Assembly (NCBI GenBank): GCA_963377175.1
Contig: CAUJNA010001428.1
Span: 1 to 64,000 of the forward strand
From: Effrenium voratum
Lineage: Eukaryota; Sar; Dinophyceae; Suessiales; Symbiodiniaceae
Direction of reading: 5' to 3'
DNA: 64,000 bases
Shown: piece by piece, positions 9,888 through 22,300 of the stretch
How the letters are laid out: each line of letters begins with the position of its first letter
Position numbering within the stretch: the first letter of the stretch is position 1
Notes under the pieces: model-generated
Seen by the model: the letters and a program-made list of their open reading frames with translations, nothing else
What the model was told of the DNA's origin: nothing
Databases searched by the model: none
Program-made: the position numbers and the translations under genes

Positions 9888-12205
9888 GCAATTCGTGTTT
9901 GGTTAGCAACAGCTTCTGCCGTTGACATGATTTGGGCCCATGTCTCGGTAGGTGCATAAGCATACTATGAATGCATATGAATGTAGGAATAAAATAGCAG
10001 TGTGTGTGTGTATACTACATGTGAATGCATATGTGTATGCGTTTGAGATACACGTGCTGCTGAATGTGCAGAGGAGCAACGCAGTCAGTGCCTCATTGCT
10101 TTCGCCTGCTGCGCCCTCTGTGGGAAGCTGCAGAGGATGTTTTAGATGTAGAATGCTTTAAGCCAGAGAAGATGCGCGCAGCAAAATAATCAGGGCGGCC
10201 GTTGGCATGGTGCGGGGTTGAGGTTGATCACTGCCGTTGAGCATCACATATCTGGTTTTTGATCTTGCAACCAGACCTGTGCGAAGGTTCTGTGGTCACT
10301 CGATTTGAACGAAGCTTGCATCGAGTTGGAATTGTGGTGGGTCGGGTGATGGACAATGGGCAAGATCCGTAGCACACAACTCTTATTGTTCCCAAAGAAA
10401 GCCAAAAAGGGATGTGTTTTTTTGGGTTGTCCAACCCCCTCATTAGGCACCCGGAATGTTACTGTGCATCTAAGGTTTGGTTGGCGAGGTTGTGGGGGGA
10501 AGGAGTGTCCGTTCAGGTCACAGGAGGGGCGTTCAGGCACTGAGGTCCAGAGGGCCTCGAGTCTCCAACCACCAGCCACAGGTGGTGCATCTCCTTGTGG
10601 CTTCCTTTGGGGAAATTTGCTGGTCAGGGAGGAGAGATTTGAATAGATGGCCTCGAAAGGATCCCTCGTGGTTGAGGGGCAGGTAATCCAATATCGCATA
10701 AGCACCTTGCCAGGGAACCGCGAAGTGTGTGGAGACATGGGGGTACCTCCCTGGGAAATACCTCAAGATTCCCCCATTTGACCTTCCTTCTCCTTTGCGG
10801 GCAAAAAAGGAATGCGTACAATATGTTTGCACCTGTGCATTTATTTGGTTGCCTTTGTTCACGTGTAACCGGGTGAAACAAGCTCTAGGCAGCGCAGCGC
10901 CCTTATTCTTCTCTGCGTTCCCATCTGACTGAAGCGAAGCGCCGCGGCCACGAGACGGGGAGCAGCTCCCTGAGACAATCACAAAGCCCAAGGGTGCAAC
11001 AAATTGCTCTGAGACGCAGCCGAGCTGAACAGGTCTATTGCTCATCCCTCTATGACTTGGGGCAAACTAAAGCGACCTGACAAAGGGATTTGGTTTGCTC
11101 ACTTCTAGGGTTTGTGCTTTGTTGTCGTTGATTTTCCTGTGCTGGTTGAATACGGTTTCGCACGGCCTCAGGCCGTGTAGTGTTCCTTCTCGGAGACCTG
11201 TTGCTTGATTATTCCGGTAGCTTCAAAACTCATGAAATAATCTCCAAGAAGCTCGGAGTTTGCCAGCAAAAACTCAATTTCCTAGAGGTCCACCTGCAAT
11301 CCAACCCTTTCAGATTGCTGGCTCCGTTTGTTTTGCCATGTTTTTAGAATCCCATGCTGTTCTTTGGTGGTTTCCTTTTATTCCTTGTTTTTCTGGCATC
11401 AAATCTTCCCATCCAGCACGGCGATAGTCCGGCTTTGTGCGGCCTCAGGTTCCACTTCTATCGCGTGGCCAGCATCCATCAAACCCCAGGCGCAGCGTCG
11501 ATGCAAAAAAGCCAGGGACAAGATTTGAGGCTTCTCAGGCGAGATTATTTGACAGACGGTGTTCTCTCAGTTCGGTGGGAAATACATGGATCTCACCAGC
11601 AGCATCTATTTTCACCTGAAAGGACATGTATCACGGCAGCCCCCTTCACCCATCCTATGAACAGGTGTTACAATACTGGGATTGCAAAAAAGCCCTCGTT
11701 TGAGACATCCGTTTCAACTGACTTGGTTGAAAGGAAGTTGAGCGCAGGCTATAAATCCCATGCATATGATTGGTTGTGGAACATCAGGTTCCACGTCCAC
11801 AATGTCAAGCCTCCATGTTTCCCAAACTACTTGTATCTTGCCAGTCACTGAAACAATATTGTCGAATCATGCTTAAGCCCCACATTGTTCATATTTCTAT
11901 GACCATGACCTGCCAGGGGTCATCAGGTTTGGCGCGCTCACGCGCGTGCCCCTTCCCAGAACTTGCCGATCCGTGTTGTCCTGTTATGCATTGTCCGGTG
12001 AAAGTCAAGAGGGCGTAAAGAGCGGTTAAATGGATGATTGGATGCAGTTCTTTGCGTTGGGGTGGGTGCCAATCGCCCGAGTAATTTGGTTTCCTTGTAG
12101 AGATGTTCATTGGAACCAGACCTTCAGCAACCACGTTTAGCCTGTTTAGCCATGGAAGTTTCCCAACGTGGGACCCTGTTGGCCGGAGGGACACCAGTCG
12201 AACAG
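9888..12205. other. Intergenic/intronic stretch, no gene recognised
   Basis: Composition is intron-like. A 17-bp palindrome CACGGCCTCAGGCCGTG lies near 11160. The GC-rich patch at 10935-10975 has no consistent reading frame with dinoflagellate-type junctions on either strand. No RNA gene recognised. Confidence 0.5.
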
Positions 12206-12252
12206 GCGGCGGGGTGCGGATCGAGGCGGAGGATGGCACGTGGCCGCCCCAG
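12206..12252 (+). CDS. Candidate isolated exon, unknown product
   Basis: AACAG|GCGGCG acceptor, GC donor (CCCCAG|GCTGCT). In the phase-1 frame it reads GGVRIEAEDGTWPPQ with G or C at every third position but one, a bias shared with the confirmed exons. No neighbouring exon of matching phase was identified, so the parent gene is unknown. Confidence 0.42.
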
Positions 12253-12908
12253 GCTGCTGCAAAGATGTGCGGGGGCTTGACCTTCTCTCTAAAATCGGTG
12301 TGTGTCTCCGTGTCTATGGTGATTCCTCACCCTTGAAACCAACCCGGAAGAGTACCCTCAAAAGGCACACTTTCAAATGGGTCTGAAGGAGAGAGCTGTT
12401 GCTTGTCAAGATGAAAGATTCCTCTTTTTGGACTGGGAAAGGTGGCCCAACACGTCAAGGTCATGGACGTGGACAAGCCTGTTTGCTGTTGGTGTTTGCC
12501 GGCCAACATGGGAGGACTTCCTCACGGGGGTTCTGAATTTTGGGAAAGACCAAAACAACCCGGGAGCCGCAGGTATCTCTCGAATTGAAACAGTGGCGGA
12601 GTACAGGGGTTAGCCTCTCCCGATGAAGGGCTTGGATTTCATCCCGTGGTGCCCGTGAGGTGGTCTTCCCAAGTCCGTTGCCAGCAAGATCTGTTAGAAT
12701 CATGTTTTTTGGTGGTCCCAACCAACATCTAGGGGGCAGTTCCGTGTTTTTCATGGCGTGCTGTGGACGGTCAACATACTTAGTAAGACACATGATCTTT
12801 CATGACATCCTCTCTAGATTTGTCTGAGGCGCTTGTTGGTGCAAGACGGGACCATCAGCTTCGAGCGGCAATGGCTCCCCAAGGACGCGAGATTCGCTAG
12901 AGGATGAG

Positions 12909-12996
12909 AATGTTTGTTTGTTTGTTTGATTGCTTGATTGTGGATTGCTCGCTCGCTCGCTCGGTTGGTCGGTTGGTCGATCGCTCGGTTGGCTAG
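12909..12996 (+). repeat. Tetranucleotide-periodic mosaic tract
   Basis: (TTTG)n passes into ATTG, then (CTCG)n, then GGTTGGTC blocks while keeping a 4-bp period. Confidence 0.8.
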
Positions 12997-15094
12997 GTGG
13001 TAGTTTTCCATGTCAGCCAAATTTTCTGGAGGTCGCTAGTAATTGTGTTTTCACGCTGTTCACGCACCGGAAGTTTGGGCTACCAGAAGAGGTCGGTTGA
13101 CGCCGTAAAATGTGGGGAATTGCAAAATACATGTAGGGAGTTATGTTTGATTTTCTTCAACGCCATTCAACAAGCGGGTTTTTGTACGGTTGGACGGAGC
13201 CGTATGCAGCAAACAGGAAACAAGCCATGCACCATGATTTGTGGTTGGTTCACTTGCAACGTCGAGGGAATCTAGTGTGACCACTGATATGCCAATTATA
13301 TCCGCAAACTTGTGGGCTCCCTGGTAGGTGCCTCACAAGGGTTAAGGGTTGGGCTTGCTCAGGGGTGAAACCCCCGGATCGGGGGCTTTCAAAATAAGGG
13401 TTGCTTATCTGTACGGATCCACCTCATTTCCACGTGGTGCATCGTCGCTTGCGAAATGTGTTAACTGCAACCCTTTGAAGATTCAACTCACTGGTTTAAT
13501 TTCAACAAAAAGCCCCCCCCCCCTCCCGGAGGATTGTCAAACCCATGTATCCCTTTCTGGCCCCCTTCAAAGGCGGACATCAAAAAGGCGTCCTATGTTT
13601 GACCTTCCAAAAGGAAGCTACAGGAAAGATCAGACCAAAATCCCGGGGAAATCTAAACTCTGAACCAGAAGGAAAGAATGGAAGAAGCATGTGTGTTGTA
13701 GGAAATCCTAGCCGTGCCCATTCCTGATTTTGGCAGGGACAAGGGAGTTTCCCGGAGGCGCCTTGAGTTTGGAGGAGTGAGCATCGCTGGGCTGTTGTCT
13801 CAGCTTCCCTGTACTCGTTGGTTTGGTTTGTTGGTTTGGAGGTTAGTAGGTAGCCTCCCATTTCTCCTTCACAAGAGCCAGGATTCAAATTCATAAACCA
13901 CCCATCCAAACCTTCAATCGAGGATTATTTGATTGTTTGTCCTGGAGGTCTCAACGGATAGGCGCCCTCCTGCCAAGGCACTTTTGGGGACCCCATTCAG
14001 ATCTCCCTGCCTTATTTAAACATAGCCTTTTGTGCCAATGTAAAGTGAGGCTCTATGCGATACTTCCACACTCCCATACATGTTCTCTTTCTAGATTCAA
14101 GCAACAGGGAGGGGTTCCGGATTCCTAGAAGTGATTCCGGATTCCTCTTGGAGGTGTGCCAAACTTGTCCCACAGGTTGCGAAAGGACAAACCTCTCTTG
14201 CACAAGCCCACCTTTGACGCAGACCGGAGGCGTTTTTGGCCCCTTCGGCAAGAGAGTGCCGCCAGGAGCTTGTCACAGCAGACGCGCAAACAGGCACTGG
14301 ACGGAGTCCTGAAAAGTTTCACGTTTGCTGACTGAAGCGGCATGTCTTACTAGACGCACTCCACATTTAATGTTGGCTATGTATTCATACGCGCACGTGA
14401 GTCTATCTACAATATTGTGCATACATTCCTGACGGTCTAATTGTCTCCCCATATATATAGTTGGGTGGTTTGGTTTGGCTTGGTTTGGTGGTTCGGAACT
14501 TGGAGGTACCTTCTTATTTGTCAACAATAAGGGATCAAATCTTGAAGCCACCAAGCCAAACCAGCTAAAGGTAAAGTGAGAAATGCAATAGGCAAAGTAC
14601 AAAGACCTCAGGGGCTTGCGACCTCACACCTGCCGATGGTTCCTTTTAGGGAGCACTTATTGTTGGGTGAATTATTGTGATTCACTCAGAATTATACTTG
14701 GGTGCACTTTGGTTTGCCCTCTAACCTTTTTGACTTTGAGACTTCTCCCCACAAGCCAGCAGAACACAGCACATTCTTGCAGTGGGTCCTTGAGACCAGC
14801 ACACTAAAATCGGTTTGCCCTTTGGTTGCTCTTGCAGCTCCTTTTAACAGCTGTAGTTCTAAGGGTTGATTCCCCATTCTTTCGTCACACGCTCACTCTG
14901 TGCAACGATCGGTCTTTCCAGCCGGTTTCGGCTCAGTTTTTTTTTTTTTTTTTCTGCAGAGAGCACTGACGCATGCAGAAAGTTGTCCCGCGGGCTAGGG
15001 GTAGGGCCAATAGACTAGACAACCCCTTCCAAAAACCTGCCAAAGTCATGCCGCTGCAGGCCATCGATCTTACTGGCAGCGTTCTGTTTTCAGG
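12997..15094. other. Non-coding stretch
   Basis: GGTTT-rich short runs (13822-13850, 14458-14500), a C13 run near 13509 and a T17 run near 14937. No exon with consistent junctions was seen. Confidence 0.5.
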
Positions 15095-15252
15095 GGCATT
15101 GTTCTTTCCCTACAACATCGTTGTTTCCACAGGGCCATCGTTCTTTCCACAACCATCGTTCTTTCCCCAACCATCGTTCTTTCCCAACAACCATCATTAT
15201 TTCCCCTTCTTTCCCACCCCATCATTCTGTCCCCCAGCATCGTTCTTTCGAT
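15095..15252 (+). repeat. Minisatellite, unit about 17-20 bp (CATCGTTCTTTCC...)
   Basis: About eight tandem variants of CATCGTTCTTTCCCCAAC, following the poly-T tract at 14937. Pyrimidine-rich on +. Confidence 0.8.
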
Positions 15253-15929
15253 CACAGATCAGCGTGTCCCTGTTACTCTGTTTTTCCGCTTTTGCATCTG
15301 TTTTGGGTGAAAATTGAAAAACCAGAAAGAATGGGGAAGTATTGCATGAGGCCATATGTTCGGTTAAAACCCATTCTTTCCAAGCATCCAATTTTCTAGG
15401 ATTTCCGGTCTTTCCTCCCGAAAGTGATGACAACTGCTGCGTGGGCTGCTGCGTGGGCCCCCATTGAAAGAATGAGGAAGTGAATTGGAAGCTTGTGGAA
15501 AATTGGATCGCGGGCACCACTTTGGTGGGTTGGCTGATGAGGGGCCCGCGGTGCCATCAGGAGGATGCTTCAATGCTTGCCGTGAAGCCACGGGCTTTAT
15601 GTTTGTCAGTGTTGCCTTGGCAATGATTCATGACATGGATGTGGGCAAAATAAGAAGGGCAAGGCTGACCTCCCCTGCTTGGGAGAGGCCTGGTGGGCTG
15701 CTGGGAGTCGGCAAAGGGAGAGAATGGGAACAGTTGAGTTTTAGCCTTGCTTGGGTGGACGGCTTCGATGGCAATTGTTGTTGCATCCATTTTTGGGATA
15801 ATTGGGTTAGCTCTTCAGAATGGGGTGGTGTGGCTTAGAATAGTAGGAAACCCGCATCTGAAGTCTCCAGTGTCCTTCATGCATCCCAAATCATAGCCAT
15901 TAGGCCTCGTTGAAAGCACCTCAGGCAGA

Positions 15930-16505
15930 ACCCCATGGCTTCGCGGATTTCTCTCGTTTCTGATGCAGCCGCAAGCTCCTTGACGTCGCGGATCAGCCTG
16001 TCACCGCAACGTGTGCGAATTGCCAAGACGGCTCCGCCCCTTTTAGTTGTTTGGCCTTTTAGTTTTCAGGTCCGAAGCCCGCAGGGCTGGATGTGGCCCT
16101 ACAGCTACAGGGGACCTTGATCTTGGCCGTGCCGCTCGGGGGGTTTGTGGCGCTCGTCGGCGTCTCCGACTTTTCTTGGCGCATCTTGTGGCTTCGATTC
16201 ACCTCCTTTTCTTGTTGGTCTTTTGAGATCTTTCAGGCTGTCAAAATAGGACCGGCTCTAGGCACGCTCAAACTTCTGCTGCGCTTCACTCTCTGCATCG
16301 GGGTGATCAGGCCACGGGTACAGGTCCTCATAATGACTCATAGTCATCAAACTCGCCGTTCTCAACCTCCTGCATCATGCTGTGCATGGTCCAGGGAAAG
16401 GAAGCAGGTCTCGTGGCCTCCTCGATCAGGATCTCCCGGGGGGATGCCGCTCGGGATTCTTTTTGAAACTGCCTTTCTTTTCTTGTGTTGTTCCCCTTTG
16501 ACATT
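15930..16505 (-). pseudogene. Decayed minus-strand coding relic, hydrophilic protein
   Basis: Read on -, about 575 bases show protein-like composition broken by defects: EILIEEATRPASFPWTMHSM and MQEVENGEFDDYES, then a one-base frameshift near 16330, HYEDLYPWPDHPDAESEAQQ and KFERA, an in-frame TAG at 16258-16260, SRSYFDSLKDLKRPTRKGGE, further stops near 16105, and finally DRLIRDVKELAAASETREIR. The acidic, Lys-rich character on one strand over several hundred bases, with the + readings looking like shadows, suggests a formerly intronless gene: a retroposed copy or a mobile-element protein. No family is recognised. Chance composition cannot be excluded without homologs. Confidence 0.42.
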
Positions 16506-17652
16506 ACGCAGCGCCGAAGAGGTGCCAAGCCACTTGTGTGGTGTCAAGCCATTAGCCACAAAACTTGGCATCCAGGTGAGGTCAGACACATTCCCCTACG
16601 AGTTATTATTGTGCCCAGGTCCCAACTCGAACTTGTTGCGTTTTTAGCGGCCTTTGCCATGTTTGGGCGTGTATCTGAACAGACCACAGAGTTCGGTTTA
16701 AGCATTCTATAGTCATGGCAATTGTCGGGGTTCGGGACGGGTGGCGTACGGAATTCCAAACGCAACCAGGGGACGGCCCTTACTATGTTAAGACTCTCGT
16801 GCTTGCTGTTGTTTGCAAAATGGGTTCCACCCTTTTTGTGGCCACCTTGAAAGAAAGCACCAGAAGACAACGGGGTAGTGGCTGAGCTCCTGACACGTGA
16901 GCGGTTCCTCGCCAAAAAAACACTTTTTGTTGGCCCCCAAAATGACCAACGGGTGTTTCTTTTCTTTACTAGCCCCGGCTCGGGGCTTAGCCCCGGCCAG
17001 GGGACTGGTTGGTTGGTTGGTTGGTTAGTTGGTTGGTTGGTTGGTTGGTTGGTTGGTTGTTTGGTTGGGCGGCTGCATCCCCAGCATCCCGGTCACTTGG
17101 TGTCAGGGCTGCGTATTCGCCAGAGGTTGGTTGGCCGCATCCCCAGCATCACCGACCCCTTGCGGACTACGGCTGCCTATTGGCTTTGATTTGGTGGCAG
17201 TTCAGAGTTGCTCGGGACTGGTTTCGGGTGAGTGTTGGGCTTGCTGAGGTCTTATTTCATGCGGGCGGGTCTTGGGTTTGTTTGGGGTTCATTTAGGCTT
17301 GGAAAAGAAATGCTGTTGGGAGGGTTTCAGGTTGACTTTGAGTGCGTTGGGTTGGCTTGGAGCTGATTTGCGCGAGGTGTGCTTTCACCCGAAACCAGTC
17401 CCGATCCGCAAGGGGTCGGTGATGCTGGGGATGTGGCCAACCAACCCGACCCCCAACCTGGCCAACTAGGTGCCAGAGAATACCGCCTGTTGCCCGCAGA
17501 GAGCGGAGCAAGGGTTTCCAGCCAACGTCTTTAGAGCCACATGAGGGAGGCCTGGTCTGAGGGGCCAATAAAAAGCCGGGGCTAGCAAATAACAAAAAAC
17601 TCAACCCCAAAATGGCTCTTGGCTCAATGCGGGTTTCCCCGCTTTTCGCCAG
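16506..17652. other. Non-coding stretch with (GGTT)n
   Basis: Contains the (GGTT)n tract at 17006-17067, just after the hairpin-like CCCCGGCTCGGGGCTTAGCC. No supported exon. Confidence 0.5.
17006..17067 (+). repeat. (GGTT)n microsatellite
   Basis: About 15 copies with one TTAG interruption and a TTGT near the end. The repeated Trp/Leu/Val readings are shadows. Confidence 0.95.
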
Positions 17653-17705
17653 GCGCCGCGCTGAAGATCGTCTCCAGCGCAGCGTCGCGCCTGGGACTCG
17701 GGGCG
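17653..17705 (+). CDS. Candidate isolated exon, unknown product
   Basis: CGCCAG|GCGCCG acceptor and a GT donor (GGGGCG|GTTTTG). In the phase-1 frame it reads AALKIVSSAASRLGLGA, an amphipathic helix with GC-rich third positions. No partner exon identified. Confidence 0.4.
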
Positions 17706-18295
17706 GTTTTGTTTGCAAATGAATTTGCCCCGTGTATCCCATTTAGTGGAGTACCCCAATTTCGAGATCCCAAGATTGTTAGGGTAGATAATTGGCCGTT
17801 TTCCATTTAGACCCCAAAGGGTGGCTTCCTTGGTTATCTGCCATAGAAGGAATCACTGGGCATGGAAGTGGGCGATCTCAGAATGGTTCTGGTTGGCAAC
17901 CTCGCCCTTGATGAAGGTTCCGTGCTTGAGGGCCCCTTATTGACCCAGCTATGTGTTTATGTCTTCAGATATTGAGCAGGTCTTGCCGGAATGAAATTGG
18001 GCTCAATTGAATTCTGACATTCCTAGAAGTGGCTGCTTTCCTTTTGGTTTGGCACATTTTTTTTGACAGGGAAGGGCATTCGGGAACTGCTTATGGAGGA
18101 TATTTAGCTTTTTCATCATTCGAGTCCTTGTGATCGTAGACTATATATGCTGTGAGAGGATGGTGATTGAACAGCAATAGCGAACATTGGCAGGACTTGT
18201 GTGCGTTTGTTTGCATGTCTAAGCGTTGGGTTTTTGTAAGTCCCTTTGATTGAGGCAGTATGAGTGACTATGAGATGGAGAGTCCAAACGGAAAA

Positions 18296-18337
18296 CCGCA
18301 TGGCCGCATGGCCGCATGGCCGCATGGCCGCATGGCC
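18296..18337 (+). repeat. (GCCGCATG) octamer repeat, about 5 copies
   Basis: Perfect tandem copies of an 8-bp unit. Confidence 0.95.
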
Positions 18338-18511
18338 ACACACTGTATACCCTCCGACTTGAACACTCATTCCCTCCACAACATTGGCACAGTTTGTTGG
18401 ACTGCACCATGATCACTTTTGTTATATAAGAGAATTGTGATCCTCCCAAAACGGAATCATTGCCTAAGCAGAGTTCATGGGGGGCTCCAAGTGCTAGCAC
18501 ATGTCTTTGGC

Positions 18512-19378
18512 CTAATGCACCAACCACTCACACCAGCTAATTGTCGAACGTCTGGTTGAACCCAGGCATGAATAGGCTTCGTGGTTCGAGTTGACGGTTT
18601 GAACGGCTTGGTCAACAAACTGTCTGACAAATGGGCTGCTTCCATACGACAACCTCTGGTTTTCGATAGCTCTCCACTTCTCACCAAGTCCGGGGAAGCT
18701 GACATCGCAAGTGCCTCCGACCTGCCCCCTTCTCTCTTGAAGCCCGAGGCCCGGCATCAAGGCTTTCGGAAAAGGAACCTTTCTGCGCTTGCGAAACATT
18801 TGGCGAAGAGGATCGTTGTCCGCTGGTGGAAGTATCCAAAAAAGGATGTGTGCTGCGTCTGTGCCAACGCAAGAACCTCCGTTGAATTCCGAAAGGATGC
18901 AGTCCCCTCTGCAGTAGTTTCTCAATAAGGATGACAGAACATTGGACTGGCCAATTCTGAGTTTTAAACAGACCATGTTATTGTTGACTATTCCGAGGAC
19001 GTTCCTCTTTGGGTGGTATGAAAATGGCAAGTTCCATCCCTCCATTTTGAGCAGCCCAGTTTGCGCAAGCGCTGTTGCGCTCGGGCCAAGGGATTGAACC
19101 GCGGTGAGGAAGAGCTGATGTCCGGCTCGTCCGGCTTGGCACAACGCACTTTTCCAAAAGTGGGAGAGATCGGACGCTGTGGGTTGAGGCTGGGCTCTGT
19201 TGCATCCGGACCGTTGTTTTTGGGGGAAGCACATCAGACAGCAGCCGGCTGGTTCAGGGGTACTACCAGGCTGTTCCAAATGGGCTTGAGAGACCCGGTA
19301 GATGCTCAAACCTTGGGATGCGACGAAAGGCAACTGTTCACTGGTGGATCCATTTGGGCAGACAGGCAGGTCTCTCAT
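18512..19378 (-). other. Longest non-repetitive ORF (288 codons), unknown, doubtful
   Basis: Open on - from an ATG at 19378 to a stop at 18512, with no domain, signal peptide or repeat that I recognise. The opposite strand is also open over long parts (for example 18581-18928), and codon third positions do not show the strong GC bias of the confirmed exons. It could be a mobile-element relic or a chance opening. Confidence 0.22.
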
Positions 19379-22300
19379 TATGCTGGGTCAACATTTGCTA
19401 CCATGTTATACCTGTGCCCTTTACTTGAATGATAACGGTGGACAAAATGTCATTTCTTTAGGCTTGTGGTTGTACGTTGACCAACATGTTATTCGCTGAC
19501 TTTGGGGGGCTGGTGACTCACATGTAATCCATTATCTGCAGCAGTTGAGATGATCTCGCGGGACCCATTTGTACGCAAGGATAGTGAGCACCTCGCAGAT
19601 TCCATGGCATGGGTTATTTGGCACTGTCTCGAAATTTGGCGACCCCAGTTCCCTTATTTTCAACACTGGGGGCATACTCAAACGTCAGCCCCAACATGAC
19701 AAAGGGTCACATGACCTACTCTTCCAACCGACTGAATGTTGTGGACTGTTTTCCCAGCTGGCTGACATGTAAAGAGCGCCCCTATTTCGAGATATCCTCG
19801 CTCGTTTCACCTGCTGGCTAAGCCTGCTGCATCAGCACGACACCTCCAAAGGCGTGCGACGGCGAAAATATGGGATCCGGTGCAAGGTGCACACACTCGA
19901 CTCTTGGATGCTGGCGATGGCATCTCTAGCTTTCGAAATTATGAGCACATTGCATTGCTTTTCAGGAGCTTTGCGATTCTGGATTGTGACCCTTAAATGG
20001 TGGGCAGGCTATCCCAAAAGATAATGGGTGATGATCCTTGAATGCCCCCTAAGGGGCCTGTGATATGGACATGCAGTGTTATTTGGTTTGGGAGGCTCCA
20101 ATTGCTTGCGATCCTGCCGCTGTTGACCAGTCAGCAAAGTAGCAAAGTTACATGTGGCATATGAATTGAGAGCCCCTTTCTTGCAAGGGGCTGACTAGGA
20201 CGATGCATGGCTAAGCTTCAAATGGGGAGCTGCGACTATGGGTTTGAATTCGTGTAGACTTTGGGCGAATCAGCGCGGTGCCGGAAATCAAGACGGCTCC
20301 TTCTTCCTGCAGAATGCACCCGCTACAGCTGCTACAGCTGAATCAACGGTGATTTTCATGTTTAGTCGAGACTGATTTGTTTGGGTCTTCCGTTTTGAGT
20401 TGAAGTGAACATAAATCAACCGGGGCGGCTTCTTTGAGGTTCCCATTGCGGACCTCACGCAGGAAGACACAGCAATAGCAGCAAGGCTTCCAAGCGTCAC
20501 ATGCCAGTCGGCACCAGGATGTCCAAAGGCACGCGGGCCGCCACGGGATTGATGAATCTCAAGTCGCTGGCACGAAGGATTGTTGGGAAGCCGCACCCCT
20601 TAGTTGATTTTGACTGGGCGGGAAGAAGGCGTTGGAAGAAGGCGTTGGAAGTCGGGGATTCGTTTCACTTTTGGAGTGCCCTTCGAAAGATTCACCCGAT
20701 TTATCTTGTGGCTACCACAAAGATGTGCGGGTTCCAGTTAGACGAAGCGCGCCTTCTTAGATACTGTCCGAGCGATGGCAATGCTTACCTTCACAGTGGT
20801 TGACACAAATACCTTGCTGTTGGGTAAGGCGTTGATCACTGCTCCTATCAAATACACTCTAGCATTGGATCTGACCACGACCCATGTGCAGGCTGGGCAG
20901 GGCTATGCTCTGGTGTAGCTTGCTGTATTTCGAACAATTCGTTATTTCTTGTCAAAGTCTCTAAGGCTCGCAACCTTCCTGTTCCCAAAGCTTGGCGCTC
21001 GAATGTTCCCTTAGCTCAGATGTCTTCCCGAACCTCCCTGGTTGAGAACTGTAGCAAGGTGGAGCAGATGAGGCTGGCTTTGCTGCGTGAAGTGCTCGTT
21101 TTTGCACAAGTTGGCACCACCCTCCTTCTCAACATTTTAATGCCTCCCTTGCCCGGCCTCCGAATCCAGTTAGGCAGGCGGCCTTTTGCCGCTTGCCCAG
21201 AATAGGGAATTGCAGATTCACGCACCAATTTCAAGAAGTTTGACTCATGCAAAGCCATACGCGCAGGCTGGAATAGGAGGCGCCTGAGTTCACAAGTTCG
21301 CTATATAGAGCGGCCCTTGGTGCGAGTTGATGTGTACACTCAGTCAAAATGGAGCTCAACGCAAGATACCTGTTCCAAACAGAACCTTTGCGAACTTCTA
21401 CATTGAAAGGGTGGGAGGCTAACTCGTCCCGAGACTCGACGGCTTTTCGCAGTTTGTCATGATTCTCTAATATTTTAGGTTTAGCATTCCGAAACGATTC
21501 TTGACCATTTTAGCCAGGCAGACATTAAGCAAGAAGGGCCCTCCAAACTCATGGCTGCCTGGTCTGTGATCCTGCACCAGTTGGTAGGTGGCTCATTCCG
21601 GTAGTCCTAGAGTTCCATCCATTCCAACTGGTGTAGTATTTGTTTGCACAACATGTTTTCCCGTCAACATTTGACATTAAACAAATCCAACGCAGTGCAG
21701 GCACTGGCCATGGCGCTCAAGGCCTTGATTGGGTGGATTGATCGGGGCTGCGTCCTCTCTCCCCACATCAACCTTGTTCTGTTGAGGCTTTGGGGTATTT
21801 GGACATTAGAGCGTTGGGGTGAGGCGTTAAGGCGTTTGGACTGAAAGCCCTTGCGCGAGTTTTTGGTTTGAGCTCTCGTTTGTTCTGCTTTGTGACATGC
21901 GTTTGAAACCGCACGTTGGTGAACTTGATAGCTTTATTGCATTTGGATTCGTCCACACTCCTGGGAGAAACGGCCAGTTGCCGACTTGCCGGCCAGGAGC
22001 TGGCAGCAGTTCTACGAGAGGGGAAGGCCCAAGATCCGGGCATCTGAACAGTTTCGTGCCCGTACCCATGATTTGCGACTTTCCTGGGGTTATCAAGGTC
22101 AAACCGGGGGGGGGGGGGGTGATCATTTCCTCAACACCTACTTTGGGGCCGACTTCGAAAGTTTTCAATCGGACGCCGGTGTTAGTCTAGTCTATTGTTC
22201 TTTTTCGGAGGATGAGCAAGGGGGACACCCAATTCCCCAGACTTGTGGCCACGCAAGTTCTCCAATGCCCTCTTGGGGAAGGACGAATCTCGTTCCGAGG

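Noticed and set aside
16093..16647. 184-codon ORF on the plus strand
   Set aside because: Looks like the complement of the acidic/Lys-rich minus-strand relic; hydrophobic, low-bias reading without junctions.
17590..17620. Possible spliced-leader relic near AAAATGGCTCTTGGCTCA
   Set aside because: Only partial resemblance to the dinoflagellate spliced leader, with insertions; no gene start follows.
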